Below are positions 1-6,025 of a stretch of DNA of 6,025 nt, piece after piece. Below the pieces are notes generated by a model. It ran no database searches. It was given only the letters and a program-made list of their open reading frames with translations, and was not told where the DNA came from. The stretch lies in NCBI GenBank assembly GCA_013001935.1, contig JABDKZ010000024.1, positions 1-6,025 of the forward strand, read 5' to 3'. Both the position numbers and the translations under genes were made by a program. Source of the stretch: Maribacter sp. GTDB lineage: Bacteria > Bacteroidota > Bacteroidia > Flavobacteriales > Flavobacteriaceae. The number at the start of each line of letters is the position of its first letter. Position 1 is the first letter of the stretch.

Positions 1-2104
1 AATATCCTCTATGACGACTCATATCAATAATATCTTTCATGCTCAGTTCCCAAACGGTTTTGTACAAATCCCGAATTTCTTGCGGAATGGTTTCAATATG
101 CTGAATGGAACCATTGGCACGCATAAGTACTTGCTTCATATTCTCATTCCACATACCAAGGTTGACCAAGTCTTCCAATAAATGCTTATTCACAACAATA
201 AATTCCCCTGATAGTACTCTTCGTGTATAGATATTAGAGGTATAGGGTTCAAAACATTCGTTGTTACCCAATATTTGCGAAGTTGATGCGGTTGGCATAG
301 GCGCTACCAACAACGAATTACGTACACCATTCTTTTTAACATCTTTACGTAGTTTTCCCCAGTCCCACCGACCGGAAAGTTCTTCGTCTTTTATGCCCCA
401 AAGGTTATGTTGAAACTCACCCTGTGAAATTGGAGAACCTTTGTATGAAGAATAAGTACCTTCTTCTTTTGCAGCTTCCATTGAAGCTGTAACCGCAGCA
501 AAATACAAGGTTTCGAAAATTTCCTGATTCAATTTCTTGGCTTCATCGCTGGTAAAAGGTAGACGCAATAGGATGAAAGCATCAGCTAGACCCTGAACAC
601 CCAAGCCAATAGGCCTATGCCTCATATTTGAATTTTCAGCCTCCTTTACAGGGTAGTAATTACGATCTATAACCCTGTTCAAGTTCTTAGTTACCCTTTT
701 GGTAACCTTGAACAGTTCTTTATGGTCAAATGCCCCATTCTTGATGAACATGGGCAAGGCAATAGAAGCCAAGTTACAAACTGCTATCTCATCCGGTGAG
801 GTATATTCCAGTATTTCGGTGCATAAATTTGATGAGCGAATAGTACCTAAATTCTTTTGGTTGCTCTTACGGTTGGCAGCATCTTTATACAACATATAAG
901 GCGTACCCGTTTCAATTTGGGATTCTAATATTTTTTCCCAGAGTTCACGCGCTTTTACCGTTTTGCGACCTTTCCCAGCAGCTTCATACCCTAAGTACAA
1001 TTTTTCAAACTCTTCACTGTGGTTTGTAAACAACCCAGGACACTCATTGGGGCACATTAACGTCCATTCTTCATTGGCCTCTACCCTTTTCATGAATAAA
1101 TCGGAAATCCACATCGCGTAAAACAAATCGCGTGCACGCATTTCTTCCTTCCCATGGTTCTTTTTAAGTTCTAAAAACTCATAGATGTCTGCATGCCACG
1201 GCTCCATATAAATCGCAAAGCTACCTTTGCGTTTGCCCCCGCCTTGATCCACATATCTGGCTGTATCGTTAAACACCTGTAACATTGGAACGATACCATT
1301 AGAAGTACCATTGGTCCCTGCAATATATGAGCCTGTTGCCCTTACGTTGTGGATCGATAAACCAATGCCCCCGGCCGATTGTGAAATCTTAGCAGTTTGC
1401 TTGAGCGTATCGTAAATACCATCAATACTATCATCTTTCATTGCCAAAAGGAAACAGGACGACATTTGAGGTTTCGGGGTACCGGAATTAAAAAGCGTCG
1501 GGGTTGCATGGGTAAAGTACTTCTTGGACATTAACTCATACGTTTCCTTTACAGCAGCTAAATCGTCTAAATGTATTCCCACAGAAACACGCATTAACAT
1601 ATGTTGGGGCCGTTCTGCGATCTTGCCGTTCAATTTTAAAAGATAGGACCGCTCCAGTGTCTTAAACCCAAAATAATCATAGCCAAAATCACGATTATAT
1701 ATAATGGTTGAATCAAGGGCTTCCGCGTTTTCTGAAATTACCTTATACACTTCATCTGAAAGTAAAGGTGCTTTCTTTCCCGTTCTTGGATTTACATAGG
1801 TGTATAAATCCTTCATTGTTTCGGAAAATGATTTTTTGGTATTCTTATGTAAGTTTGAAACAGAAATACGAGCCGCAAGTTTAGCGTAGTCTGGATGGGT
1901 AGTGGTCATTGTGGCTGCAATTTCAGCTGCCAAATTATCCAATTCGGATGTACTCACGCCATCATACAATCCTTCGATTACCCTCATTGTTACCTTTAAT
2001 GGGTCTACCAAACCGTTAAGGCCATAACATAATTTACGTACTCTAGCTGTGATCTTATCGAACATTATCAGCTCCTTCCTTCCATCTCTTTTTACTACAT
2101 ACAT
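1..2104 (-). CDS. nrdA: Class Ia ribonucleoside-diphosphate reductase, alpha (large) subunit, 3' end missing
   Basis: This cytoplasmic catalytic subunit reduces ribonucleoside diphosphates to deoxy forms using a radical delivered by NrdB. 701 codons are present and the frame runs off the left edge. Visible residues are the ATP-cone at about 1-90 (opening [10 protein letters not shown], with D56 and K87 at dATP-site positions), redox cysteines C217 and C443, and the thiyl cysteine C428 in SNLCTE with N426 and E430. PMPTAST and [16 protein letters not shown] follow. From memory, animal R1 has C218, C429 and C444, so the numbering is offset by one; the family length of about 790-800 suggests roughly 90-100 residues are lost, including the tyrosine relay and C-terminal cysteine pair. 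I chose the start at 2104 because the ATP-cone begins there; Met14 at 2065, preceded by AAGGAG, is a tempting but wrong start. An intact ATP-cone implies dATP feedback inhibition (inference). Confidence 0.97.
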   Translation of the reverse strand, partial: MYVVKRDGRKELIMFDKITARVRKLCYGLNGLVDPLKVTMRVIEGLYDGVSTSELDNLAAEIAATMTTTHPDYAKLAARISVSNLHKNTKKSFSETMKDLYTYVNPRTGKKAPLLSDEVYKVISENAEALDSTIIYNRDFGYDYFGFKTLERSYLLKLNGKIAERPQHMLMRVSVGIHLDDLAAVKETYELMSKKYFTHATPTLFNSGTPKPQMSSCFLLAMKDDSIDGIYDTLKQTAKISQSAGGIGLSIHNVRATGSYIAGTNGTSNGIVPMLQVFNDTARYVDQGGGKRKGSFAIYMEPWHADIYEFLELKKNHGKEEMRARDLFYAMWISDLFMKRVEANEEWTLMCPNECPGLFTNHSEEFEKLYLGYEAAGKGRKTVKARELWEKILESQIETGTPYMLYKDAANRKSNQKNLGTIRSSNLCTEILEYTSPDEIAVCNLASIALPMFIKNGAFDHKELFKVTKRVTKNLNRVIDRNYYPVKEAENSNMRHRPIGLGVQGLADAFILLRLPFTSDEAKKLNQEIFETLYFAAVTASMEAAKEEGTYSSYKGSPISQGEFQHNLWGIKDEELSGRWDWGKLRKDVKKNGVRNSLLVAPMPTASTSQILGNNECFEPYTSNIYTRRVLSGEFIVVNKHLLEDLVNLGMWNENMKQVLMRANGSIQHIETIPQEIRDLYKTVWELSMKDIIDMSRHRGY

Positions 2105-2156
2105 GTGTTTACTTTTGTTTATTGTTAGTTAATTGTGTTTAGCAAATTCTCTTACC

Positions 2157-2183
2157 CCTAAAAATAAGGTGACCCATTTTAGG
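2157..2183 (-). other. Imperfect palindrome between nrdB and nrdA
   Basis: Seven-base arms CCTAAAA (2157-2163) and TTTTAGG (2177-2183) are perfectly complementary around a 13-base centre that contains the small palindrome GGTGACC (2168-2174). In the transcript this would be a modest AU-rich hairpin about 50 bases before the nrdA start. It could be a processing or attenuation structure setting the ratio of the two subunits, or an operator. It does not fit the NrdR box as I know it. No good promoter is seen in the 154-bp gap, so nrdA is probably read from the nrdB promoter. Confidence 0.3.
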
Positions 2184-2258
2184 TGATTAATTGTAGGTTA
2201 TTACTGCTTACTTGGGATTATATCATGGCGACACATAGGAATTTCGCCTTGATAATTA

Positions 2259-3245
2259 TTAAAAATCAGCGTCGAAACTGATTTTTTGGGCATCTTCGTC
2301 CTTATCCTTATTTAAAACACCCGCCTTTTGATATTCAGACACCCTTTTCTCAAAGAAATTGGTCTTTCCTTGAAGCGAAATCATATCCATAAAATCAAAA
2401 GGATTGGTAGAATTGTACACTTTGTCACATTCAAGTTCAACCAACAACCTATCAGTCACAAACTCTAGATATTGCGTCATTAATTTTGAGTTCATCCCAA
2501 TCAAACTCACCGGTAAAGACTCTGTAATGAATTCGCGTTCAATGTTCAATGCATCAACGATGATGTCTGTTATCCGGGCTTTGGGCACTTTATTTATAAT
2601 ATGATGCTTGTGTAGATGTACGGCATAATCACAGTGCATGCCTTCATCCCTGGAAATAAGCTCATTAGAGAACGTCAAACCTGGCATTAAACCTCTTTTC
2701 TTCAACCAGAAAATAGAACAAAATGAACCCGAGAAGAATATGCCCTCTACTGCAGCAAAAGCGATTAATCGTTCGGCAAAACTTGGAGACTCGATCCATT
2801 TTAAAGCCCAATCCGCTTTCTTTTTTATGGCAGGAAAATTTTCGATGGCCTTAAAAAGAATGTCCTTTTCCTTTTCGTCCTTCACATAGGTATCAATCAG
2901 TAAGGAATAGGTTTCGGAGTGTATATTCTCCATCATAATCTGGAAGCCATAGAAAAATTTGGCCTCTGAATATTGCACTTCATTTACAAAGTTCTCGGCC
3001 AAATTTTCATTTACTATTCCATCAGATGCGGCAAAAAAGGCTAAAATATGTTTGATGAAATATTTTTCATCATCATTCAATTTATTGTTCCAATCAGCTA
3101 GGTCTTGGTGCAAATCTATCTCTTCAGCGGTCCATATACAGGCTTCCTGTTTTTTATACCATTCCCATAAATCATGATGTTGTATTGGGAAGATAACAAA
3201 GCGGTCTTTATTTTCCTGTAAAATGGGCTCTACGGCTGTGGACAT
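2259..3245 (-). CDS. nrdB: Class Ia ribonucleoside-diphosphate reductase, beta (small) subunit
   Basis: This ferritin-like radical subunit pairs with NrdA. All expected residues are visible in the 328 aa. The dimetal ligands are D75 (FAASDG), E106 and H109 (MENIHSETY), E167 (AVEGIFFSG), and E201 and H204 (SRDEGMH). The radical tyrosine is Y113, the transfer-path tryptophan is W38 and the C-terminal relay tyrosine is Y305 (SEYQKAGV). The protein ends in ISFDADF, nearly the animal R2 tail FTLDADF that docks onto R1. The retained tyrosine and full carboxylate set argue for a Tyr-radical class Ia enzyme and against class Ic (no Tyr) or class Ib NrdF. The length is typical of bacterial members, and the animal proteins carry an extra N-terminal extension. 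It is first in the operon, 154 bp before nrdA. No Shine-Dalgarno site is visible before the ATG, as is usual in this phylum. Confidence 0.98.
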   Translation of the reverse strand: MSTAVEPILQENKDRFVIFPIQHHDLWEWYKKQEACIWTAEEIDLHQDLADWNNKLNDDEKYFIKHILAFFAASDGIVNENLAENFVNEVQYSEAKFFYGFQIMMENIHSETYSLLIDTYVKDEKEKDILFKAIENFPAIKKKADWALKWIESPSFAERLIAFAAVEGIFFSGSFCSIFWLKKRGLMPGLTFSNELISRDEGMHCDYAVHLHKHHIINKVPKARITDIIVDALNIEREFITESLPVSLIGMNSKLMTQYLEFVTDRLLVELECDKVYNSTNPFDFMDMISLQGKTNFFEKRVSEYQKAGVLNKDKDEDAQKISFDADF

Positions 3246-3279
3246 AATTCTATTTGTTTAAAAGTTAGTTGAGCAAGAT

Positions 3280-3309
3280 GAAAATTACCTTACTGTTGGG
3301 ACTAACAAA
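3280..3309 (-). promoter_or_regulatory. Candidate Bacteroidota promoter for nrdBA
   Basis: Read on the minus strand, TTTG (3306-3309) is followed after 18 bases by TAATTTTC (3280-3287). The phylum consensus is TTTG near -33 and TAnnTTTG near -7, usually about 17-23 bases apart, so this pair has correct spacing and one mismatch, in the last base of the -7 box. The start would fall near 3274, giving a leader of roughly 28 bases before the nrdB ATG. Confidence 0.5.
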
Positions 3310-3457
3310 GATGAAGAAATGCCGCCAATATTTTTGGGATGTTTTTCGAAATCAATCACAAAGTTTTTAACACCTTATGTTGAAATGTGGGTTCACTCGT
3401 TATGTTTACTGCCTTTTTTAAAAAAAGGGAATTTGAATAAAAATGCTGCTAAAATAA

Positions 3458-3495
3458 TAAACCAAAAAGTATGATTTATTATACTTTTTGGTTTA
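3458..3495 (-). terminator. Perfect 15-bp hairpin, putative terminator of the envelope operon
   Basis: Arms at 3458-3472 and 3481-3495 are perfectly complementary (15 bp, A/T-rich with three G-C pairs) around an 8-base loop. In the minus direction the hairpin is followed by ATTATTTTAG, a U-rich tract in RNA. It lies 97 bases after the stop of the 34-residue peptide gene and about 150 bases before the nrdB promoter, so it would insulate nrdBA from the operon before it. The U-tract is interrupted, so efficiency is uncertain. Confidence 0.65.
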
Positions 3496-3591
3496 ATACT
3501 ACCCTTTTATCAAGTAAGGCCAATAAAAATCTCCCATTAGGGACATACGTATAATCTAAATAGAATTATCGCCTTACTCTCTGGTTTTGTT

Positions 3592-3696
3592 TCAAGCAGT
3601 CAAGGCCATCACAATTAAATAAACACCTATTGCCATCATACCTATAAATACTATGGTACTGCCTTTTATCTTTCCGAGTATCATTTTTTCTTCCAT
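3592..3696 (-). CDS. 34-residue single-span membrane peptide (hypothetical)
   Basis: This short frame, ATG to TGA, encodes 34 aa. Residues 1-12 are hydrophilic and basic (K4, K9, K11). Residues 13-34 form one uninterrupted hydrophobic stretch long enough to cross the membrane, ending at ALTA. By the positive-inside rule the N-terminus would be cytoplasmic. The peptide has no lipobox or signal cleavage motif, so it looks like an integral micro-protein and not a secreted one. It starts 18 bases after the stop of the putative lipoprotein gene, on the same strand and before the operon's terminator, so it should be cotranscribed. An in-frame Met5 is an alternative start. I do not recognise a family. 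A chance frame of this length is possible, but the clean basic-then-hydrophobic pattern and its placement favour a real gene. Confidence 0.5.
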   Translation of the reverse strand: MEEKMILGKIKGSTIVFIGMMAIGVYLIVMALTA

Positions 3697-3714
3697 TTTC
3701 TATTGTTCTATTTA

Positions 3715-4698
3715 TTAATTGGCCCTAAAAATCCATTTTGCATTACTTAGCATTGAAGGAGCAACAGTGATTTTTTCCTCCTTATAATACGAGTGCTTAT
3801 TGTGCTCACCTTCTCCCCAATCTACGAAAATGCGCGGGCCGTCATATTCTCTTTTGAGCAAGTTCCATCCAGGTTTTAATTGCATATCGAATACCGTGGT
3901 TATATCAAAGTCCTTCCCTTCTCCATATCTGTTTTCTTTAACACATTGGCCCTTAACCGAGGTCTCGCCTGTGACATAAAACCATTCCAATCGATAACCG
4001 GGAATATCATGATAATGACCTTGTATCGGATTCCATCCTTCAATGAGCTCTAAGGAAGACGCAATGGAAAGGAACCCAACAAGATTTTCATTTTTTTTGA
4101 TTTGAATGTACCCTACCTTAACCCCTGTATTTGTATTGCTATACTCAATTTTACCCTTGTCACCAAAATATCCGCAACTCAGCCACCTGCTATTAGCTAT
4201 ACCATTCTTTTTAATATCAACAATGGCAGGCAGTTGTAAGTTAAAACTACCATCGGCTTTTACAGTGCCAATTTTCTTATAATACCCAGGATCCGTTATG
4301 CGAGTAGCAAAACCCCCCATCATAATATCTGCCTCCCCATAGGCCCAATTATCGAATTTTTTAGCGTTGCCTTTGCTAACTAGGTATTCATCATAGTCTT
4401 TTTTAGGAATATTGGGTTTCTGAACCTTTTCCTGTTTTTCAGCTGCTCTTTTATCCCTATCTATTTTAGCTTGGGCTTCCATGGCCTCTGTCTGTTGCAT
4501 GATCTTTTTCACTTGGGGGGAATTCATTACACTGTCGTATTGCCGTTGAGCCTCCAAAGCCTTTTTCTCCATGTCTTTCTGCAAATTCTCGGCATTCTTT
4601 TGCATTTCTTCCATCTGCTTTTTTTGCTCAGGGGTTTGGCCCTTGCAGCCCACACTGAATATTAAGAATAGCATTGCTACAAATAATTGTGTTCTCAT
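3715..4698 (-). CDS. Putative lipoprotein with a charged coiled-coil segment, function unknown
   Basis: The 327 aa begin with a lipoprotein-type signal: Arg2, a hydrophobic core at 5-14 and SVGC with Cys18 as the probable acylated residue (Ser at -3 is allowed but not the usual Leu). Residues 22-93 are rich in Lys, Glu, Gln, Met and Ala with few helix breakers, which predicts a long helix or coiled coil. A globular, probably beta-rich part covers about 115-327. It includes IGTVKADGSFNLQLP (143-157), the tryptophan-rich GWNPIQGHYHDIPGYRLEWF (221-240) and LKPGWNLLK (274-282), plus cysteines C175 and C252. I do not recognise the family. The start lies 1 bp after the stop of the upstream secreted-protein gene, with no Shine-Dalgarno site, which suggests translational coupling and a shared task in the envelope. 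A spacer-like helix lifting a domain away from its lipid anchor is an inference from layout. Confidence 0.85.
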   Translation of the reverse strand: MRTQLFVAMLFLIFSVGCKGQTPEQKKQMEEMQKNAENLQKDMEKKALEAQRQYDSVMNSPQVKKIMQQTEAMEAQAKIDRDKRAAEKQEKVQKPNIPKKDYDEYLVSKGNAKKFDNWAYGEADIMMGGFATRITDPGYYKKIGTVKADGSFNLQLPAIVDIKKNGIANSRWLSCGYFGDKGKIEYSNTNTGVKVGYIQIKKNENLVGFLSIASSLELIEGWNPIQGHYHDIPGYRLEWFYVTGETSVKGQCVKENRYGEGKDFDITTVFDMQLKPGWNLLKREYDGPRIFVDWGEGEHNKHSYYKEEKITVAPSMLSNAKWIFRAN

Positions 4699-4699
4699 C

Positions 4700-5119
4700 T
4701 TACTGTGTTTTTAAAATTAATTCCCCCTTCTTATTGGAGATAACTTTGGCTCTCCCTGAACCCAAGTTCATTTGGTCCCCAGCTAAGAATCCATCACTTG
4801 AAAGCAAGGTGTTTCCTGATAAATAATGTTGTTCGGTATACATGATAATAGTACTATCCTTGCTGGGTATAACCTTATCTTCCTCTACTTCATACCTTCC
4901 TTGAAGCAGGCCAATATAAAATTGGCAGTTGGGGAATTTTACATAAATCTCTTTGCTTTTCATTTTTTCAAAGGTGTTGAACAGCACCATTTGCGCAATA
5001 CCGTCTGAAGTACCTTCAACAACCAAAATCACTTTGGTCTCCTTCGTAGTTTTTGACTGGGCATGGCTTAAAACCATACTGGCCATAATTAGGAACACCA
5101 TACCGCTTTTTGTTTTCAT
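4700..5119 (-). CDS. Small secreted protein, function unknown
   Basis: The 139 aa open with a clear Sec signal peptide: Lys2 and Lys4, a hydrophobic stretch at 6-17 and a signal peptidase I site SHA|QS after Ala20. A mature end starting with Gln is typical of Bacteroidota. There is no cysteine at the cleavage point, so it is not a lipoprotein. The mature part is about 119 aa, with alternating hydrophobic strands and Gly/Asn/Asp turns suggesting a small beta-rich periplasmic or exported domain, and a single cysteine, C65. The sequence near its end, FLAGDQMNLGSGRAKVISN, looks like beta-hairpins. No C-terminal sorting domain is present. I recognise no family. It is the first gene of the operon, directly behind the TAnnTTTG promoter and the 21-bp tandem repeats, and sits 1 bp before the lipoprotein gene. 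Confidence 0.85.
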   Translation of the reverse strand: MKTKSGMVFLIMASMVLSHAQSKTTKETKVILVVEGTSDGIAQMVLFNTFEKMKSKEIYVKFPNCQFYIGLLQGRYEVEEDKVIPSKDSTIIMYTEQHYLSGNTLLSSDGFLAGDQMNLGSGRAKVISNKKGELILKTQ

Positions 5120-5146
5120 CCTATAGCTTTCTCAGTGATTGTTAAC

Positions 5147-5154
5147 CAAAACTA
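5147..5154 (-). promoter_or_regulatory. Candidate -7 promoter element of the envelope operon
   Basis: On the minus strand this reads TAGTTTTG, an exact match to the Bacteroidota -7 consensus TAnnTTTG. The start would fall near 5141, about 20 bases before the ATG at 5119. No TTTG or TTG lies at the right distance upstream; the nearest TTG (5168-5170) is only 13 bases away. A good -7 box with a missing -33 box is what an activator-dependent promoter looks like. Confidence 0.5.
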
Positions 5155-5175
5155 GCCCAGTACCATACAATTGCA

Positions 5176-5222
5176 TGCTACATATGTAACGAAGTGTGCA
5201 AGAAATGTAACAGTAGTTGCAA
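5176..5222 (-). promoter_or_regulatory. Two contiguous 21-bp direct repeats, putative activator site
   Basis: Copies at 5181-5201 and 5202-5222 match at 13 of 21 positions, and the matches fall in two blocks: ATGTAAC and TGCAA, six bases apart. Including the partial TGCTA at 5176-5180, the repeated core on the plus strand is TGCWASAWATGTAAC (5176-5190 and 5197-5211), with a last TGCAA at 5218-5222. A 21-bp period puts both copies on the same DNA face. The promoter-proximal end lies at about -35 relative to the predicted start, the usual place for an activator touching RNA polymerase. The receiver-AraC protein encoded next door is one candidate ligand, since AraC-family proteins bind direct repeats with such spacing. 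This is inference. Confidence 0.5.
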
Positions 5223-5262
5223 ATGCCTATTTAACTTGAATAATGGATAAGCCTTCAATCCA

Positions 5263-5301
5263 AATTTTTCAGTTCCCCGACCCTGAAAGGGTGGAAAAAT
5301 T
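5263..5301. other. Nested hairpin inside the 150-bp element
   Basis: The outer stem AATTTTTC (5263-5270) / GAAAAATT (5294-5301) encloses an inner stem ACCCT (5280-5284) / AGGGT (5288-5292) with a 3-base loop. The two are joined by an asymmetric internal loop of 9 bases on one side and 1 on the other. On the minus strand the second arm reads GAAAAATT and no clean U-tract follows, so this is better described as structure than as a terminator. Confidence 0.4.
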
Positions 5302-5325
5302 CTCGGAAAACATCAATATTTAGAG

Positions 5326-5362
5326 AAAATCCTTCCCTTTAGGGCCAGGGAAAAGGGATTTT
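5326..5362 (-). terminator. Hairpin after the regulator gene, putative terminator
   Basis: AAAATCC-TTCCCT (5326-5338) pairs with AGGGAA (5347-5352) and GGATTTT (5356-5362), giving 13 base pairs with a 3-base bulge (5353-5355) and an 8-base loop. In the minus direction the transcript of the regulator meets this hairpin about 30 bases after its stop, and the descending arm ends in GGATTTTCTC, a short U-rich run. It is the most stable-looking structure in the gap before the envelope operon. Confidence 0.5.
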
Positions 5363-5392
5363 TGACTGCAAAAGGCTTATCCATTATTTACG

Positions 5393-6025
5393 CTATTTAT
5401 CAGTAGATTGAAGATACTCGGAAGGAGTTTTTTTGTACGCTTCCTTAAAACATTTAATAAAATAGGAGGGCGTATTAAAACCTACTTCATAGGCAACCTC
5501 ATTTATGGAGGCATCAGAGGTCTGTAAAATATGAACTGCTTGTTTTAGACGTTGAGAGCGTAAGAAGGCCGTGGTGCTGAGACCTGTAAAAGCCAATAAT
5601 TTTCGATGCAATTGCATGCGACTCATACCCAATTCTTTGCAAAAGAAGGCAGCATTGAATTTGGGATTTGAAAGATTATCATCCAACGTTTTTTGCAATC
5701 TGTTCAAGAAAACCACATCGGTAGGCGTAATGGCAATATCCTTTGCCTGTAATACCATTTCCTGACTATACCGATTACGAAGTGCCTTTCTTGTAATAAT
5801 AAGATTCTCGACCCTTTTCACTAAAATACGCAGTTTAAAGGGTTTCGTAATAAAATCATCGGCCCCAGACTTAAGGCCTTCCAATTCATTTTCTTCTCCT
5901 ATATGGGCGGTTAACAAAATAATCGGGATATGACTGGTTCGCTCGTCATTCTTTAAAGTATTGCAAAGTTCAATCCCGTCACATAAGGGCATGCGCACAT
6001 CCGAAATAATAACATCCGGGACCAG
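5393..6025 (-). CDS. Receiver / AraC-type transcription regulator, C-terminal part (5' end outside window)
   Basis: 210 codons are present and the frame is open to the right edge, so numbering here is from the edge. The receiver domain spans about 1-75: the phosphorylated Asp9 in IISDVRMP, Thr39 in LLTAH and Lys61 in ITKPF, with spacings (30 and 52) equal to those of CheY D57/T87/K109. After a linker, about 105-205 is an AraC-family domain with two helix-turn-helix units, LGMSRMQLHRKL and INEVAYEVGFNTPSYFIKCF, ending in TPSEYLQ. In Bacteroidota this pairing is typical of hybrid two-component sensor-regulators, but a stand-alone response regulator cannot be excluded. A GTG at 5998 is not the start, because the receiver strand with the phosphorylated Asp lies upstream of it. 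It reads toward the secreted-protein operon and may control it. Confidence 0.93.
   Translation of the reverse strand: MVPDVIISDVRMPLCDGIELCNTLKNDERTSHIPIILLTAHIGEENELEGLKSGADDFITKPFKLRILVKRVENLIITRKALRNRYSQEMVLQAKDIAITPTDVVFLNRLQKTLDDNLSNPKFNAAFFCKELGMSRMQLHRKLLAFTGLSTTAFLRSQRLKQAVHILQTSDASINEVAYEVGFNTPSYFIKCFKEAYKKTPSEYLQSTDK

Larger units (their letters stand above)
3246..3591. other. Intergenic region between the envelope operon and nrdB
   Basis: No convincing gene is seen in these 346 bp. The right half carries the putative 3' end of the upstream operon: an 8-bp inverted repeat AGTAAGGC (3513-3520) / GCCTTACT (3571-3578) just after the small peptide gene, then the strong hairpin at 3458-3495. 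The left half carries the nrdB promoter candidate. A run CCTTTTTT-AAAAAAAGG at 3412-3428 is self-complementary but is essentially two homopolymers with no room for a loop. Confidence 0.6.
5239..5388. repeat. 150-bp intergenic element with 17-bp terminal inverted repeats
   Basis: AATAATGGATAAGCCTT at 5239-5255 and its exact reverse complement at 5372-5388 enclose 116 bp. The interior has two hairpins: 5263-5301 and 5326-5362. A 7-bp direct repeat CTATTTA lies just outside at 5227-5233 and 5393-5399, like an insertion-site duplication, but it is short, AT-rich, not flush with the arms (5 and 4 bases away) and overlaps the regulator's stop codon. The element codes for nothing. The stretch CCCTTTAGGGCCAGGG inside resembles G/C-rich palindromic repeats I associate with Bacteroidota intergenic DNA. 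It could be a MITE- or REP-like repeat, or simply a large structured 3' end of the regulator transcript. Confidence 0.55.

Noticed and set aside
699..899. Plus-strand open frame opposite nrdA
   Set aside because: It lies over the NrdA active-site region (C428, C443), has no family resemblance and is a shadow frame.
2227..2248. GGCGA/TCGCC inverted repeat just after nrdB as a terminator
   Set aside because: The stem has only 5 bp with a 12-base loop and no U-tract follows; termination here would also cut off nrdA.
2404..3177. Several plus-strand open frames of 66-83 codons opposite nrdB (2404-2604, 2638-2889, 2959-3177)
   Set aside because: They are antisense to a gene with fully conserved catalytic residues, show no domain or promoter, and are explained by codon bias of the real strand.
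3412..3428. CCTTTTTT-AAAAAAAGG as a terminator or operator
   Set aside because: It is two homopolymer runs back to back with essentially no loop; self-complementarity is expected from composition.
3246..3440. NrdR boxes upstream of nrdB
   Set aside because: I looked for paired sites like the ACACWATATATWGTGT type and found none; AACA-TAAGG-TGTT near 3370-3382 is too short and poorly matched.
4471..5008. Plus-strand frames opposite the two secreted-protein genes (4471-4665, 4826-5008)
   Set aside because: The leucine/histidine-rich product at 4471 is the antisense of the Lys/Glu/Gln coiled-coil codons; neither has independent support.
5571..5765. Plus-strand frame opposite the AraC domain
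   Set aside because: It is antisense to a well-recognised DNA-binding domain with no supporting signal.
5393..5998. Regulator as a complete 201-residue protein starting at GTG 5998
   Set aside because: The codons from 6025 to 5999 encode LVPDVIISD, the receiver strand with the phosphorylated Asp, so the gene continues past the window edge.

Overview
The window looks like chromosomal DNA of a Bacteroidota bacterium, most likely a member of the Flavobacteriaceae. The evidence is moderately AT-rich DNA, genes mostly without Shine-Dalgarno sites, promoter elements of the TTTG / TAnnTTTG type, signal peptides ending in Ala-Gln, a receiver-AraC regulator of the kind common in this phylum, and a ribonucleotide reductase gene order of nrdB then nrdA. 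Every gene supported here is on the minus strand, so the transcription order runs from high to low coordinates.

Region 1 (about 6025 to 5239): the C-terminal 210 residues of a response-regulator or hybrid two-component protein (receiver domain plus AraC-type DNA-binding domain), cut by the right edge. Five bases after its stop comes a 150-bp element bounded by perfect 17-bp inverted arms and holding two nested hairpins. It may be a terminator, a repeat element, or both.

Region 2 (about 5222 to 3458): a small, uncharacterised envelope operon. It encodes a 139-residue secreted protein, a 327-residue putative lipoprotein with a long charged helical segment (1 bp downstream), and a previously easy-to-miss 34-residue single-span membrane peptide (18 bp further). 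The operon is preceded by two contiguous 21-bp direct repeats that end at the -35 position of a TAnnTTTG promoter, which is the layout of an activator-dependent promoter. It is followed by a hairpin with a perfect 15-bp stem. No specific function can be given to the three proteins.

Region 3 (about 3309 to 1): the class Ia ribonucleotide reductase operon nrdB-nrdA, with a good candidate promoter before nrdB. Both subunits closely resemble the animal R2 and R1 proteins. The radical and metal residues are present in NrdB, and the ATP-cone and catalytic residues in NrdA; the last roughly 90-100 residues of NrdA lie outside the window. Together they supply dNTPs for DNA synthesis. The regions are adjacent, but nothing in the sequence links the envelope operon functionally to the reductase.
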